Shown here in pieces: positions 1 through 7,213 of a stretch of DNA of 31,383 bases. Position 1 is the stretch's first letter. Each line of letters starts with the position of its first letter. Both the position numbers and the translations under genes were made by a program. The stretch spans positions 1-31,383 of IMG/VR virus record IMGVR_UViG_3300042554_000860; one strand, written 5' to 3'. A model generated the notes under the pieces. That model was not told where the DNA came from. It was given only the letters and a program-made list of their open reading frames with translations, and made no database searches. Source of the stretch: a virus.

Positions 1-378
1 GCAAATACCGCAGGTTCTGGTAATGCTGGAGGTGCAGGGAAAGCTAGTAGCATCACCGGCAGTTCAGTTAACTACGCTGGTGGCGGATCAGGCGGAAGTA
101 ATAATGCTACTACAGGTGGCGTTGGCGGAGGCGGCGATGGTGGAGCGTTAAACGCCGCTGGTTCAAACGGAACCGTTAATACTGGTGGTGGCGGTGGTGG
201 TGCTGGAAATCAAGCGTCCACAGCGAAAGCAGGAGGGAACGGTGGGAAAGGCTTGGTCATTATTTCCGTGGCTGACACCGAACCAGTAGCAACGACAACC
301 GGCAGCCCGACTGTGACTACTTCGGGTGGGCGCCGTATCTACCAATTCAACGATAGCGGAACGATCACCTTCGTCTAA
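1..378 (+). CDS. Glycine-rich tail fibre protein, 3' part
   Basis: The frame is open from the left edge for 125 codons and stops with TAA at 376-378; the start lies outside the window. The visible part is dominated by Gly, Ala, Asn and Ser with runs of GGGG, then a short non-repetitive tail ending in RRIYQFNDSGTITFV. That YxF...SGTITF ending is typical of the glycine-rich C-terminal domain of phage tail fibres and adhesins, where polyglycine-II helices build an exposed receptor-binding tip. It probably binds a surface receptor of a Gram-negative host. A second protein of similar build is encoded at 3575-4339. The role is inferred from composition and context. Confidence 0.75.
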   Translation, partial: ANTAGSGNAGGAGKASSITGSSVNYAGGGSGGSNNATTGGVGGGGDGGALNAAGSNGTVNTGGGGGGAGNQASTAKAGGNGGKGLVIISVADTEPVATTTGSPTVTTSGGRRIYQFNDSGTITFV

Positions 379-379
379 A

Positions 380-622
380 ATGGCCTACTTCGCGCAAGTC
401 GATTCTAGCAACGTCGTTCAGCAGGTCATCGCCGTCAACGATGCCGAGTGTCTCGACCAATACGGCAACGAGAACGAAGCGATTGGTGCTCTGTTCTGTC
501 ATAATTTGTTGGGCGGCACTTGGCTCCAGACCTCGTTCAACGCCCGGATCAGGGGAAAGTTTGCCGGGATAGGCGACATCTACGATCCGACTACGGATAC
601 CTTTAACTCACCGCCAGAATGA
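380..622 (+). CDS. Small tail-fibre-associated phage protein (80 aa)
   Basis: ATG at 380 follows the fibre stop by one base. The N-terminus (MAYFAQVDSSNVVQQVIAVN) and the central segments FCHNLLGGTWLQTS and FAGIGDIYDPTTDTF match a family I recognise from cyanophages and other environmental tailed phages, usually next to fibre genes. Family members tend to be longer, with a conserved Trp-rich tail; this one stops soon after the YD..TDTF segment, so it is a short version. The exact function is unknown; a minor structural or fibre-accessory role is inferred from position. The last four bases overlap the next start (ATGA, 619-622), which suggests translational coupling. Confidence 0.75.
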   Translation: MAYFAQVDSSNVVQQVIAVNDAECLDQYGNENEAIGALFCHNLLGGTWLQTSFNARIRGKFAGIGDIYDPTTDTFNSPPE

Positions 623-1173
623 ACCTTTCTGCCATCGTTCCTCCCGGTTTAGTAGGCCCGCAAGGCCCATCCGGTGCCACTATCACAAACGTCTGGATTC
701 CGGCCTCCGCGTGGATTCCCCGCACCACTTCGGGGTGTGGCGTCAATTCCCTAGAAGCGTCCACCAACAAGGTGAACTACGACGTGCTGGAGTTTGATGC
801 GGCGGCCATCGAGTACGCGCAGGCGATGGTCATTATGCCGAATAACTGGAACGCCGGAACGGTGACATCCAAGTTCCATTGGACGGCAGCCTCCGGTTCT
901 GGTGATGTGGTTTGGCAGCTCTCCGGGCGAGCCTACGCCAATGACGATGCCATTGACCAAGCCACCGGCACGGCACAGACGGCAACTGACACCCTGACTG
1001 CGGCCAATGACGTGGACATCTCCCCTGCCACCTCTGCCATCACCTTGGCGGGTACGGCGGCCAATGGGAACCCCATCGTCTACGAACTTAGCCGCAAGGC
1101 TACGGATGCTGGCGACACCCTCGCCGTGGACGCCCGCCTCCTTGGCGTCGAAATCTCCTACACGTCGAGCTGA
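619..1173 (+). CDS. Phage structural protein with short collagen-like N-terminus
   Basis: 184 residues. Residues about 9-19 (PGLVGPQGPSG) are a short collagen-like Gly-X-Y stretch, a common trimerising linker in phage fibre proteins. The remainder, with segments IPASAWIPRT, YAQAMVIMPNNWN and DTLAVDARLLGVEISYT, is beta-rich and matches a family recurrent in environmental phages and prophages, usually without assigned function. It sits between fibre-related genes, starts inside the previous stop and ends on the next start (TGATG at 1171-1175). A trimeric virion-surface protein is the most likely role; a decoration protein is the alternative. Confidence 0.7.
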   Translation: MNLSAIVPPGLVGPQGPSGATITNVWIPASAWIPRTTSGCGVNSLEASTNKVNYDVLEFDAAAIEYAQAMVIMPNNWNAGTVTSKFHWTAASGSGDVVWQLSGRAYANDDAIDQATGTAQTATDTLTAANDVDISPATSAITLAGTAANGNPIVYELSRKATDAGDTLAVDARLLGVEISYTSS

Positions 1174-1853
1174 TGAGGGCGCGGCATAGACATTTCAAGC
1201 CAACTTCAGTTGGTGCATTTATTGCTGTTGATAGTCGTTACATCAACCAAAGCGACAACACGGCGATAAGCACTTGGTCCGACCGAAGCGGGAGTGCTAA
1301 TGACGTGACGCAAGCTACGGGAGCAAATCAACCCGTCTATCGCACAGGCGTCCTTGGAGGCAATGGGGTTGTGCGATTTGATGGCTCAAATGATTTTCTT
1401 GAAAGCCCTACGATAGTAAAGAGCCAGCCTTACACTTCCTTTTTGGTAAATCTACCGAAACAATTTTACTCAAATTACAATGAGGTATTCGAGGATTCAA
1501 GTTTAGGATGCCTTTCTGCAATAGCTCCAAGCGGAGGAGTTGCAAAACACGACACGTATGCAGGCGTAGACCTATTCGGGGTAGCAGCAACTGTTAATGC
1601 GTGGTTTATCGGCAATCACGTATTCAACGGCTCAAGTTCAAAAAACGAGATAAATGGAGGGTCGATAACAACCGGGAACGCAGGCACCAACAATATCAAC
1701 GGAAAATTTCAAGTGGGTCGAAACTGGAATAGTACGATTTATGTGAATAACGATTTTGCATTTGGTATGGTTTGTTCCGGTGCATTAAGCGACAGCCTTC
1801 GCCAGCGCATAGACCACAGCAACGCCTACAGTTTCAAACTAGCCTGCTCGTAA
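1173..1853 (+). CDS. LamG/concanavalin-like lectin domain protein
   Basis: 226 residues. The N-terminal half shows the pattern of a concanavalin A-like (LamG-type) sandwich: AFIAVDSRYI, ISTWSDRSGSANDVTQ and VVRFDGSNDFLESP, followed by repeated beta segments and a C-terminal FAFGMVCSGALSDSLRQRI. Such domains bind sugars and are common on phage adhesins. Base composition differs sharply from its neighbours: bases 1441-1500 contain 18 G+C of 60, against 44 of 60 at 1921-1980 in the next gene. This suggests horizontal acquisition of a receptor-binding cassette. It begins on the previous stop and shares one base with the next start (TAATG). Confidence 0.72.
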   Translation: MRARHRHFKPTSVGAFIAVDSRYINQSDNTAISTWSDRSGSANDVTQATGANQPVYRTGVLGGNGVVRFDGSNDFLESPTIVKSQPYTSFLVNLPKQFYSNYNEVFEDSSLGCLSAIAPSGGVAKHDTYAGVDLFGVAATVNAWFIGNHVFNGSSSKNEINGGSITTGNAGTNNINGKFQVGRNWNSTIYVNNDFAFGMVCSGALSDSLRQRIDHSNAYSFKLACS

Positions 1854-2251
1854 TGACCACCTACCTCACCCTCGACTGCGCCCTCCGCGCCGAAACCGAC
1901 CCGACGGCCATCTCCAATCTGGAGCGCAAGGGCTGGGTCGTCACCGTTCCGCCGAGCTACGACCCCGCCACCGAGCAGGCGCCCGTCTGGGAGAACTGCG
2001 CGTGGGTGGTGAAGCCGATCCCGCCTCCCGCGCCCTACCGCGTGAGCAAGGACACGATCACCAGCCGCGTGCTGGATGCCGGCAAGCTTCCCGACTTAAT
2101 GACGCTCATCGACGGCCTGCCGCCCGAGCAGCAGTTCCTCTGGGACAACTATGCGTGGTTCTGGAATAACAATCCAACCGTGAACGCGATGTGCGCGCAG
2201 CTTGGCCTCGACCCTGCTGTCATCCTAGCCCCGGATCCCTATCTGACATAA
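1853..2251 (+). CDS. Hypothetical protein, possible fibre accessory
   Basis: 132 residues, ATG at 1853 overlapping the previous stop (TAATG). No family is recognised with confidence. It is rich in Trp, Pro and acidic residues, with two similar aromatic motifs (VWENCAWVV near residue 45 and LWDNYAWFWN near residue 100). It has no signal peptide or membrane segment and looks like a compact soluble protein. Its place directly after adhesin-like genes suggests a fibre assembly chaperone or minor structural part, but this is positional inference only. GC content is very high compared with the preceding lectin-like gene. Confidence 0.65.
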   Translation: MTTYLTLDCALRAETDPTAISNLERKGWVVTVPPSYDPATEQAPVWENCAWVVKPIPPPAPYRVSKDTITSRVLDAGKLPDLMTLIDGLPPEQQFLWDNYAWFWNNNPTVNAMCAQLGLDPAVILAPDPYLT

Positions 2252-2253
2252 CT

Positions 2254-2580
2254 ATGAAACTGTTCCTCGCCCTCCTCCTGCTCGTCAGCAGCGCGTTTGC
2301 CCAAGCCGCCTCCACGCCCGTTCTCGCTGGGCGCAAGGTGGTGTTCATCTCCTCCGCCGAAGGCACCACCCCCTTCACCTACGTCTGGTACAAGGACAAT
2401 GTGATCCTCCCCAACGAAACCCAGTCCACGCTCACCATTGAGAGCGTGACCGCCGCTAACGCTGGCACCTACAAGGTCCGAATCAGCAATGCCGCCGGGT
2501 TTATGGACTCCAACGAGATTGCCATCGTGATTCCGCAGGCCCCGACCAAGGCCACCATCACCATCTCCATCATTCCGTGA
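2254..2580 (+). CDS. Secreted Ig-like domain protein
   Basis: 108 residues from ATG at 2254. Residues 1-18 (MKLFLALLLLVSSAFAQA) form a clear Sec signal peptide with an A-Q-A type cleavage site. The mature part is one immunoglobulin-like domain: FTYVWYKDNVIL, then STLTIESVTAANAGTYKVRI, the classic W...L.I..V...(D/A)xGxYxV pattern of I-set domains. Phage Ig domains usually decorate virion proteins and bind carbohydrate weakly, so a free exported Ig protein is unusual. Export to the periplasm or surface could serve superinfection exclusion or adhesion; this is inference. Its end overlaps the GTG start of the next gene. Confidence 0.75.
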   Translation: MKLFLALLLLVSSAFAQAASTPVLAGRKVVFISSAEGTTPFTYVWYKDNVILPNETQSTLTIESVTAANAGTYKVRISNAAGFMDSNEIAIVIPQAPTKATITISIIP

Positions 2581-2795
2581 CTGGCTTGGTGGGCCTTATT
2601 CTGGCTCTTGCTAAGGCCATTCCTTTTCTGAACCGGCTCTTGGATGCCGTTCAGGAGGCCAGACTAGTCTCCACCCACAATGCCATCGACCAAGCCATCC
2701 AGAACGCCCGTAATGGCCCTCCTGTGTGCCCTTATGGCAGTTGTCCTCTCCGGGTGCGCCACGCCGAAGGTGAGCCAGCTCCTTCAGCATCCTGA
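2577..2795 (+). CDS. Small membrane protein, possible inner-membrane spanin
   Basis: 72 residues beginning with GTG that overlaps the previous stop (GTGA, 2577-2580). Residues 3-22 form an N-terminal hydrophobic helix (GLVGLILALAKAIPFLNRLL), followed by a charged, probably helical stretch. The lipoprotein gene at 2680 starts inside this gene in the +1 frame. That nested arrangement is the hallmark of Rz/Rz1-type spanin pairs, in which an inner-membrane protein and an outer-membrane lipoprotein fuse the two membranes at lysis. It is shorter than usual Rz proteins and has only a brief coiled-coil-like region, so the i-spanin assignment is tentative; a holin-like role is possible. Confidence 0.55.
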   Translation: MTGLVGLILALAKAIPFLNRLLDAVQEARLVSTHNAIDQAIQNARNGPPVCPYGSCPLRVRHAEGEPAPSAS

Positions 2796-2880
2796 GTTCC
2801 CTGCGGCGGCCCAATTTGCGCCCAATTTCACCGCAGACGCCCTCAAAGCCTTGGCCGATTATGAGCGCAAGTCGTGGTAA
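2680..2880 (+). CDS. Lipoprotein, putative outer-membrane spanin
   Basis: 66 residues. A basic n-region (K5, R8), a hydrophobic core and the lipobox LSGC place the lipidated cysteine at residue 26, leaving a mature chain of about 41 residues. I chose the ATG at 2680 rather than 2713 because only the longer form has the positive n-region a signal peptide needs. The 5' half is embedded out of frame in the 2577-2795 gene, as Rz1 genes are in Rz genes. A small phage lipoprotein next to a holin-like gene fits an o-spanin, which acts at the outer membrane during lysis. The mature part is not proline-rich, unlike classical Rz1. Confidence 0.65.
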   Translation: MPSTKPSRTPVMALLCALMAVVLSGCATPKVSQLLQHPEFPAAAQFAPNFTADALKALADYERKSW

Positions 2881-2890
2881 ACTCCTCCCG

Positions 2891-3037
2891 ATGCTCCATC
2901 CGAAGGACATTCTTGTTGCGGGGACCCCGGCTGTGGCGTCCATCACCCTTTCTCAGGTGAATCAAGTGGCGGCTCTCGTGGGCACCCTTCTCGGAATTGC
3001 ATACCTACTCTGGAAATGGCGGAGGGAGGCCAAGTGA
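2891..3037 (+). CDS. Single-span holin-like membrane protein (48 aa)
   Basis: ATG at 2891. Residues 22-41 form one strong transmembrane helix ending in the aromatic-basic cap LLWKWRREAK, so the C-terminus should be cytoplasmic and positively charged. Size, single helix and position beside the lipoprotein and small membrane gene fit a short class of holin, which would permeabilise the inner membrane at the end of infection. No endolysin lies nearby; the lysozyme-like gene is at 23393-23815 on the other strand. The stop overlaps the next start (GTGA). The function is inferred from topology and context. Confidence 0.6.
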   Translation: MLHPKDILVAGTPAVASITLSQVNQVAALVGTLLGIAYLLWKWRREAK

Positions 3038-3285
3038 AGAAGGCGGATATGCCGTGCAACCAGCCGATGAAGAGCTGGAGGGCGGGGAAGAAGAAGGTGG
3101 TGAAGGCTTGTGCGAATGGACAGGAGAGGATCGTCCATTTCGGTGATAGCTCGATGAAGGACTTTACCCAGCACCGCTCCAAGGAGCGTCGTAAGTCCTA
3201 TTGCGCCCGTTCCGGTGGGATTAAGGGCGGGGAAGGCAAGCTCTCCGCCAACTACTGGGCGCGTAAGGTGCTTTGGTCCTGTTAA
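3034..3285 (+). CDS. Small basic phage protein of DUF5754-like pattern
   Basis: 83 residues from GTG at 3034, which overlaps the previous stop (GTGA) and has a strong GGAGG at 3025-3029. ATG at 3016 (no such ribosome site) and ATG at 3049 are alternatives. The core RIVHFGDSSMKDFTQHRS, then KERRKSYCARSGG and SANYWARKVLW, matches a small protein family found in many tailed phages and large viruses (pattern: V-H-F-G, D-x-T-x-H, K-x-R-x-x-Y, then a W-x-x-x-x-L-W end). Its function is unestablished; a structural or DNA-associated role is often guessed because it is basic and lies in virion gene clusters. Confidence 0.7.
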   Translation: MKKADMPCNQPMKSWRAGKKKVVKACANGQERIVHFGDSSMKDFTQHRSKERRKSYCARSGGIKGGEGKLSANYWARKVLWSC

Positions 3286-3289
3286 TCCT

Positions 3290-3415
3290 ATGAAGAAATC
3301 ATCCGGTTGTAAGCATCGCAAAGGTCACGAAAAGAACGAGTCCAAGAAGGAGCGTATGATGGAATACGGCTCTATGAAGACTCGTAATTACGGTACTTCC
3401 CGCAAGAAGCGGTAA
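3290..3415 (+). CDS. Tiny lysine-rich protein (41 aa)
   Basis: ATG at 3290, four bases after the previous stop. The product is extremely basic, with many Lys, Arg, Ser and Gly residues (it begins MKKSSGCKHRKGHEKNESKK and ends SRKKR), and is probably disordered. It lies between two other small basic proteins in a late-gene cluster, so it may be a DNA- or RNA-binding minor virion component. No family is recognised. It counts as a gene because it fits exactly between its neighbours with the spacing typical of this phage. Confidence 0.55.
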   Translation: MKKSSGCKHRKGHEKNESKKERMMEYGSMKTRNYGTSRKKR

Positions 3416-3417
3416 TT

Positions 3418-3558
3418 ATGCCCCTCACCAAGAAGGGGAAGAAGATTATGGCCTCGATGCAGGCCGAGTACGGTAAGGAGCAGGGCCAGCGGGTGTTCTA
3501 CGCTGCCGCCAATAAGGGCACGATTAAGGGTACGGATTTCAAGCGGAAGCGGCGGTAA
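3418..3558 (+). CDS. Small conserved phage protein (46 aa)
   Basis: ATG at 3418 two bases after the previous stop; TAA at 3556-3558. The sequence begins MPLTKKGKKIMASMQAEYGK and continues with RVFYAAANKGTIKG and a basic tail. This pattern (LTKKGKKI...YG...VFYA..NKG.I.G) recurs in small proteins encoded in the structural modules of many tailed phages. The function is unknown. It is basic and probably helical. The context of three small basic genes before the second fibre gene suggests a shared role in the virion or in DNA condensation (inference). Confidence 0.65.
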   Translation: MPLTKKGKKIMASMQAEYGKEQGQRVFYAAANKGTIKGTDFKRKRR

Positions 3559-3574
3559 GTGGTAGGATAGGTGT

Positions 3575-4339
3575 ATGCCTGTCCTGTCCACAGTTGGTGC
3601 TGCCTCTTTGCGGGCGTTTGGGGCCTTCCGTGCTGGAGGGCTCTCCCCGTTTATCGTAGCTACTGGCGGGACGGTTTACGTTGATCCGACTGACGCGGAC
3701 TACAAGATTCACGAGTTTACTTCTAGCTCGTCGTTCTTCATTGCTTCGTGCCCTGCCTCGGCAACCTTAGAGGCGTTTTTGGTGGGCGGTGGCGGTGCCG
3801 GTCTTTATGGCGGTGGTGGAGCTGGTGGTATGGTCTATGAGGCAAGTCACCTTGTGTCGGTTGGCACGTATGGTGTCACGATTGGCTCTGGCGGCACTTC
3901 CGGTGCAAGCGGTGGCGACTCCATCTTTTCATCCCTCGTCGCATTAGGAGGTGGATCGCCCAACGCCGCTGGCGGCAGCGGCGGTGGTGGTGTGGATAAT
4001 AACGGCGGTGCCGGGCTTCAGCCCACTAGCTCCACGGGCGGATATGGGAGTGAGGGCGGGAACTGGACTAGCTTTGGCAATGACGGCGGCGGTGGCGGTG
4101 CGGCCAATGCTGGATCGGTTCCTGCCGGTGGCGATGGGCGCAATGCCTTCATCCGCAATTCCTCCGGCGTGTTCGACCCATTCGCCAAGGGTGGGTATGG
4201 CAATTTAAACTCTACCTCGTCCCAATCTCCGAGTGTGGTTGCCAATAGCGGCAACGGCGGCTGGGGTGGCGGTTACAACGGGGTGTCCTTTGGCAGCGGT
4301 CAGGCTGGCATTGTCCGCTTGCGCTACAAATTCCAATAA
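3575..4339 (+). CDS. Glycine-rich tail fibre protein
   Basis: 254 residues from ATG at 3575, preceded by a weak GGATAGGTG ribosome site. Residues 1-70 are a non-repetitive head (MPVLSTVGAASLRAFGAFRA...). Residues 65-240 are a glycine-rich domain with many GGGG runs and the motif VGTYGVTIGSGG, ending GQAGIVRLRYKF. This is the same architecture as the partial protein at the left edge: a glycine-rich receptor-binding tip of a phage adhesin. Two such proteins in one phage may provide alternative or heteromeric tips. The stop overlaps the next start (TAATG, 4337-4341). Confidence 0.8.
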   Translation: MPVLSTVGAASLRAFGAFRAGGLSPFIVATGGTVYVDPTDADYKIHEFTSSSSFFIASCPASATLEAFLVGGGGAGLYGGGGAGGMVYEASHLVSVGTYGVTIGSGGTSGASGGDSIFSSLVALGGGSPNAAGGSGGGGVDNNGGAGLQPTSSTGGYGSEGGNWTSFGNDGGGGGAANAGSVPAGGDGRNAFIRNSSGVFDPFAKGGYGNLNSTSSQSPSVVANSGNGGWGGGYNGVSFGSGQAGIVRLRYKFQ

Positions 4340-6516
4340 TGGCACGCTATTCCAAGTTTGGGGCTCTCGACTCGGCCATTGTTGACGATGGCGACGTAGG
4401 CTTTACGCGGGTCAATAACCGTCTCCGTCCTGATCAATTGAAGGGCGGGGAGGTCTATTCCAGCTCCAATGGGCGGATGGACATCGAGGGCGCTTGGCAG
4501 ACCCGTAAGGGGCTGGAGAGCTTCGGTCCTACCCTTACTGCCAATACGGAGTCCATCCGGCTGGTTAGCCCTCCGGTCTGGTATCTGTACGCCACGGCCA
4601 GCATCTCCTCGGCCAGCCGGTCGGGCACCACCGTAACGGTTAATACGGCTACGAATGCCTTCGTCACCAGCACATTGGTGAACATTGCTGGCGTTAGCGG
4701 AACTGTGGACCCTACGGGCAATCGGGTGATTACGGTCGTTAGCTCCACCCAATTCACCTTCACCATCCCCGGTGCTACGGGAAGTGAGACCTACACCGTC
4801 AGTTCTGGGGTGGCCGGTCCGGCCAAGCTTACTGGCACCCAAACGACCGGCGTTTACGGGTCTTGCCTCTTCTCCGACCCTTCCAGCCAGAACGCCAACT
4901 ACATCATCCGGGCGACCAATCAGAACGCCATCGCTACTCCTGCTAGTGGCGGGGCTTCGGTCACCATCTCCTATCCGGCTGGCGTATCCATCTCCTCGGA
5001 TGTCGAACTCCTGCAATGCTTCGACAAGGTACTGATGTTCCGCGAGGGAGAGACGGCTTTGGAGTGGAACGGAGACCTTTCGGGCAGTCCTGCCTTCACG
5101 GCGGTGGCTAGTGGGTTGTATACGCAGCCCGTATACTTCGATGCGGCGGGAAATGCCTCCATCACGGATGGCGTGGTCACCATCACGGCCAATTCCCACG
5201 GGCTTTCCGTTGGAGATACGGTGTATGTCATCGACCGGGCATCCTCCGAGCTTCAGGAGGGGGACTTCCCGTACACGGTGAGCGAGGTACCTACGGCCAA
5301 CAGCTTCAAGTTCCTTGGTCAGGTTCCGGACATCTCTTCGGATCGGATCGTGGTGTCCAAGAAGATCAGCTCCGGCAAGGGGTTCATCCATATGCCCGCG
5401 CCGGGATGGGGCTACTACCATCAACGCCGTCTGTGGGTGCCTTACTGGTATGAACCGGGTTCTGGGTCTTATACTGACAGGAATGTCAGGGATGAGATCA
5501 TTGCCTCCGACATTCTGGACAGCGACACCTACGACCGCATCCAGAACCAATATCGGATCACGGCTGGTGTGGCCGACTACGTTGTCGGGCTTCAGGCGTT
5601 TGCCGAGGACAACCTCCTCGTCTTTAACCGCAATTCCATCCATCTGGTGAGGGGGATCAGCGGATCGGTGGCTGACACGGCTGTTCAGATGATTACGTCT
5701 GAGGTCGGATGTGTGGCCCGCCGGTCCATCCTCCAGATTGGGAATCAGGTTCTGTTCCTCTCCGACAATGGGGTATACGCTGCGGCCTTTGGTGACCTTT
5801 ATAACCTAAGAGGTGCAGGCGTACCTTTGTCGGAGCCTATTGCGGCTACGATTCAGCGGATTAACAAGGACTATGCGGATAGGGCTGTCGCGGCCTACTT
5901 CAACAACCGGTACTACCTCGCGGTGCCGTTGGATAGCTCCACGACCAATAACGCCATCCTCATCTACAACTTCCTAAATCAGGGATGGGAGTCGTTGGAC
6001 ACGACCGGGCAGACTGGCTGGGAGATCGACAACTTCATCGTCGCGGACAACAGCGGGCTGGCCTCCCTGTACACCATCAGTCCTAGTGGTTCGATCCACG
6101 AGATTGACGCCCGGGCAGACGGCAACGACAACCTATCAATCTTTGCGGGCGTTCCAGCCGCCATCTACCCCATCTCCAGCAGCGTCACCACCCGGCAATA
6201 CGCCTACGGGGTGATGGACCGCAAGAAGTTCAATTCCTATGAGTTCCATATTGAAAGCTCTGCTTCGGAGTCATCGAACGCGACGTTCTCGGCGGAGGTG
6301 GAGAATCCCGATGCCATTGTTGATCTTGGCACTCTCTCAAGCCTCCTTGGCTCCAATCTGGCGGTAGCCGAAGATGCGTCGCTGCGTGGTAGAATTGGAA
6401 ACAAGCGCGGCTATGGCATCCAGATGACGGTGGCCCCTACCAATGGGCGACCGAAGTTGAGGGCCGTAAAGGTGCAGGCGATGATCACCGACCCAACTAT
6501 CTCTCAAGCCTCCTAA
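4339..6516 (+). CDS. Tail hub/nozzle-like protein (P22 gp10 or T7 gp12 type)
   Basis: 725 residues. The N-terminus (DGDVGFTRVNNRLRPDQLKG, then GRMDIEGAWQTRKGLE) has the layout of podophage tail proteins that begin by declaring a parameter-like strand and a 'pure/raw' R-x-G segment. The middle contains FAEDNLLVFNRNSIHLVRGI, then TSEVGCVARRSILQIGNQVLFLSDNGVYAA and NNRYYLAVPL, a series of blade-like repeats matching packaged-DNA stabilisation or tail-nozzle beta-propeller proteins. It would close the head-tail channel or form the tail tip. An immunoglobulin-like insert (about residues 90-150, ASISSASRSGTTVTVNTA) lies near the front. Placement among fibre genes agrees. The family assignment is by pattern only. 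Confidence 0.65.
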   Translation: MARYSKFGALDSAIVDDGDVGFTRVNNRLRPDQLKGGEVYSSSNGRMDIEGAWQTRKGLESFGPTLTANTESIRLVSPPVWYLYATASISSASRSGTTVTVNTATNAFVTSTLVNIAGVSGTVDPTGNRVITVVSSTQFTFTIPGATGSETYTVSSGVAGPAKLTGTQTTGVYGSCLFSDPSSQNANYIIRATNQNAIATPASGGASVTISYPAGVSISSDVELLQCFDKVLMFREGETALEWNGDLSGSPAFTAVASGLYTQPVYFDAAGNASITDGVVTITANSHGLSVGDTVYVIDRASSELQEGDFPYTVSEVPTANSFKFLGQVPDISSDRIVVSKKISSGKGFIHMPAPGWGYYHQRRLWVPYWYEPGSGSYTDRNVRDEIIASDILDSDTYDRIQNQYRITAGVADYVVGLQAFAEDNLLVFNRNSIHLVRGISGSVADTAVQMITSEVGCVARRSILQIGNQVLFLSDNGVYAAAFGDLYNLRGAGVPLSEPIAATIQRINKDYADRAVAAYFNNRYYLAVPLDSSTTNNAILIYNFLNQGWESLDTTGQTGWEIDNFIVADNSGLASLYTISPSGSIHEIDARADGNDNLSIFAGVPAAIYPISSSVTTRQYAYGVMDRKKFNSYEFHIESSASESSNATFSAEVENPDAIVDLGTLSSLLGSNLAVAEDASLRGRIGNKRGYGIQMTVAPTNGRPKLRAVKVQAMITDPTISQAS

Positions 6517-6517
6517 T

Positions 6518-7213
6518 ATGCCTGTCCTTTCCAAAGGCACCACTTTTGCCACGGGCGATGCCCCTACGGCTACCACCCTGAACAATCTGGTGGATAATGC
6601 CACCTTTGTATCCGGGGCGGTGGATGGGGCGACCACCCAGCTCTCTTCTGGGGCGATCATCGTCAAGGACGGAGGCATCACCCCGGCTAAGTTGTCCACG
6701 GGAGGCCCTTCTTGGACTAGTGGCGGGGCTCTGACGGCCACTTCCATCCAGAACACCTCTATTGGCACTTCTACGGCCTCTTCCGGCGCTTTTACGACCC
6801 TTTCGGCGTCTGGCACTACCTCCATCTACGAAGTGCTGGAAAAGGCTTCTATTTCGGCTACTTCGCTTACTGGGACCGTTAACTTCAATGCTCTGGATGG
6901 TGCGGTGCTGTATTGCACCTCAAATGCATCTGGGGATTGGACGTTGAACGTCCGAGGCGACAGCGGAAATACCCTGAACAGCGTGATGGCGACTGGGGAC
7001 AGCCTTAGTTTGGCTATTCTGGTCACTCAGGGGTCTACGGCCTACCGCCAGCAAACTTTCCAAATTGACGGGTCTGCCGTAGTGCCGAAGTGGGCTGGTG
7101 GCACGGCTCCGGGTGCTGGCAACGCCAATAGTGTGGACGCCTACACCATCACCATCTTTAAGACGGGGAGTGCAGCCTTCACCGTCTTCGCTAGTCAGAC
7201 CAAGTTTGCCTAA
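6518..7213 (+). CDS. Tail fibre protein, putative receptor-binding
   Basis: 231 residues, ATG at 6518 one base after the hub gene stop. It starts MPVLSKGTTFATGDAPTATTLNNLVDNATF and contains TPAKLSTGGPSWTSGG, a segment widespread in short phage fibres just before the distal domain. The C-terminal half (about residues 105-231) is a beta-rich globular domain ending TITIFKTGSAAFTVFASQTKF. It shares the MPVLS start with the glycine-rich fibre at 3575, which may mark a common virion-attachment peptide. It probably forms a trimeric fibre. No chaperone domain is visible. Confidence 0.72.
   Translation: MPVLSKGTTFATGDAPTATTLNNLVDNATFVSGAVDGATTQLSSGAIIVKDGGITPAKLSTGGPSWTSGGALTATSIQNTSIGTSTASSGAFTTLSASGTTSIYEVLEKASISATSLTGTVNFNALDGAVLYCTSNASGDWTLNVRGDSGNTLNSVMATGDSLSLAILVTQGSTAYRQQTFQIDGSAVVPKWAGGTAPGAGNANSVDAYTITIFKTGSAAFTVFASQTKFA

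Noticed and set aside
4324-5643. 439-codon open frame on the minus strand
   Set aside because: It is antisense to the hub/nozzle-like gene, whose sense protein has recognisable structure; the antisense product is low complexity and Arg/Gly-rich.
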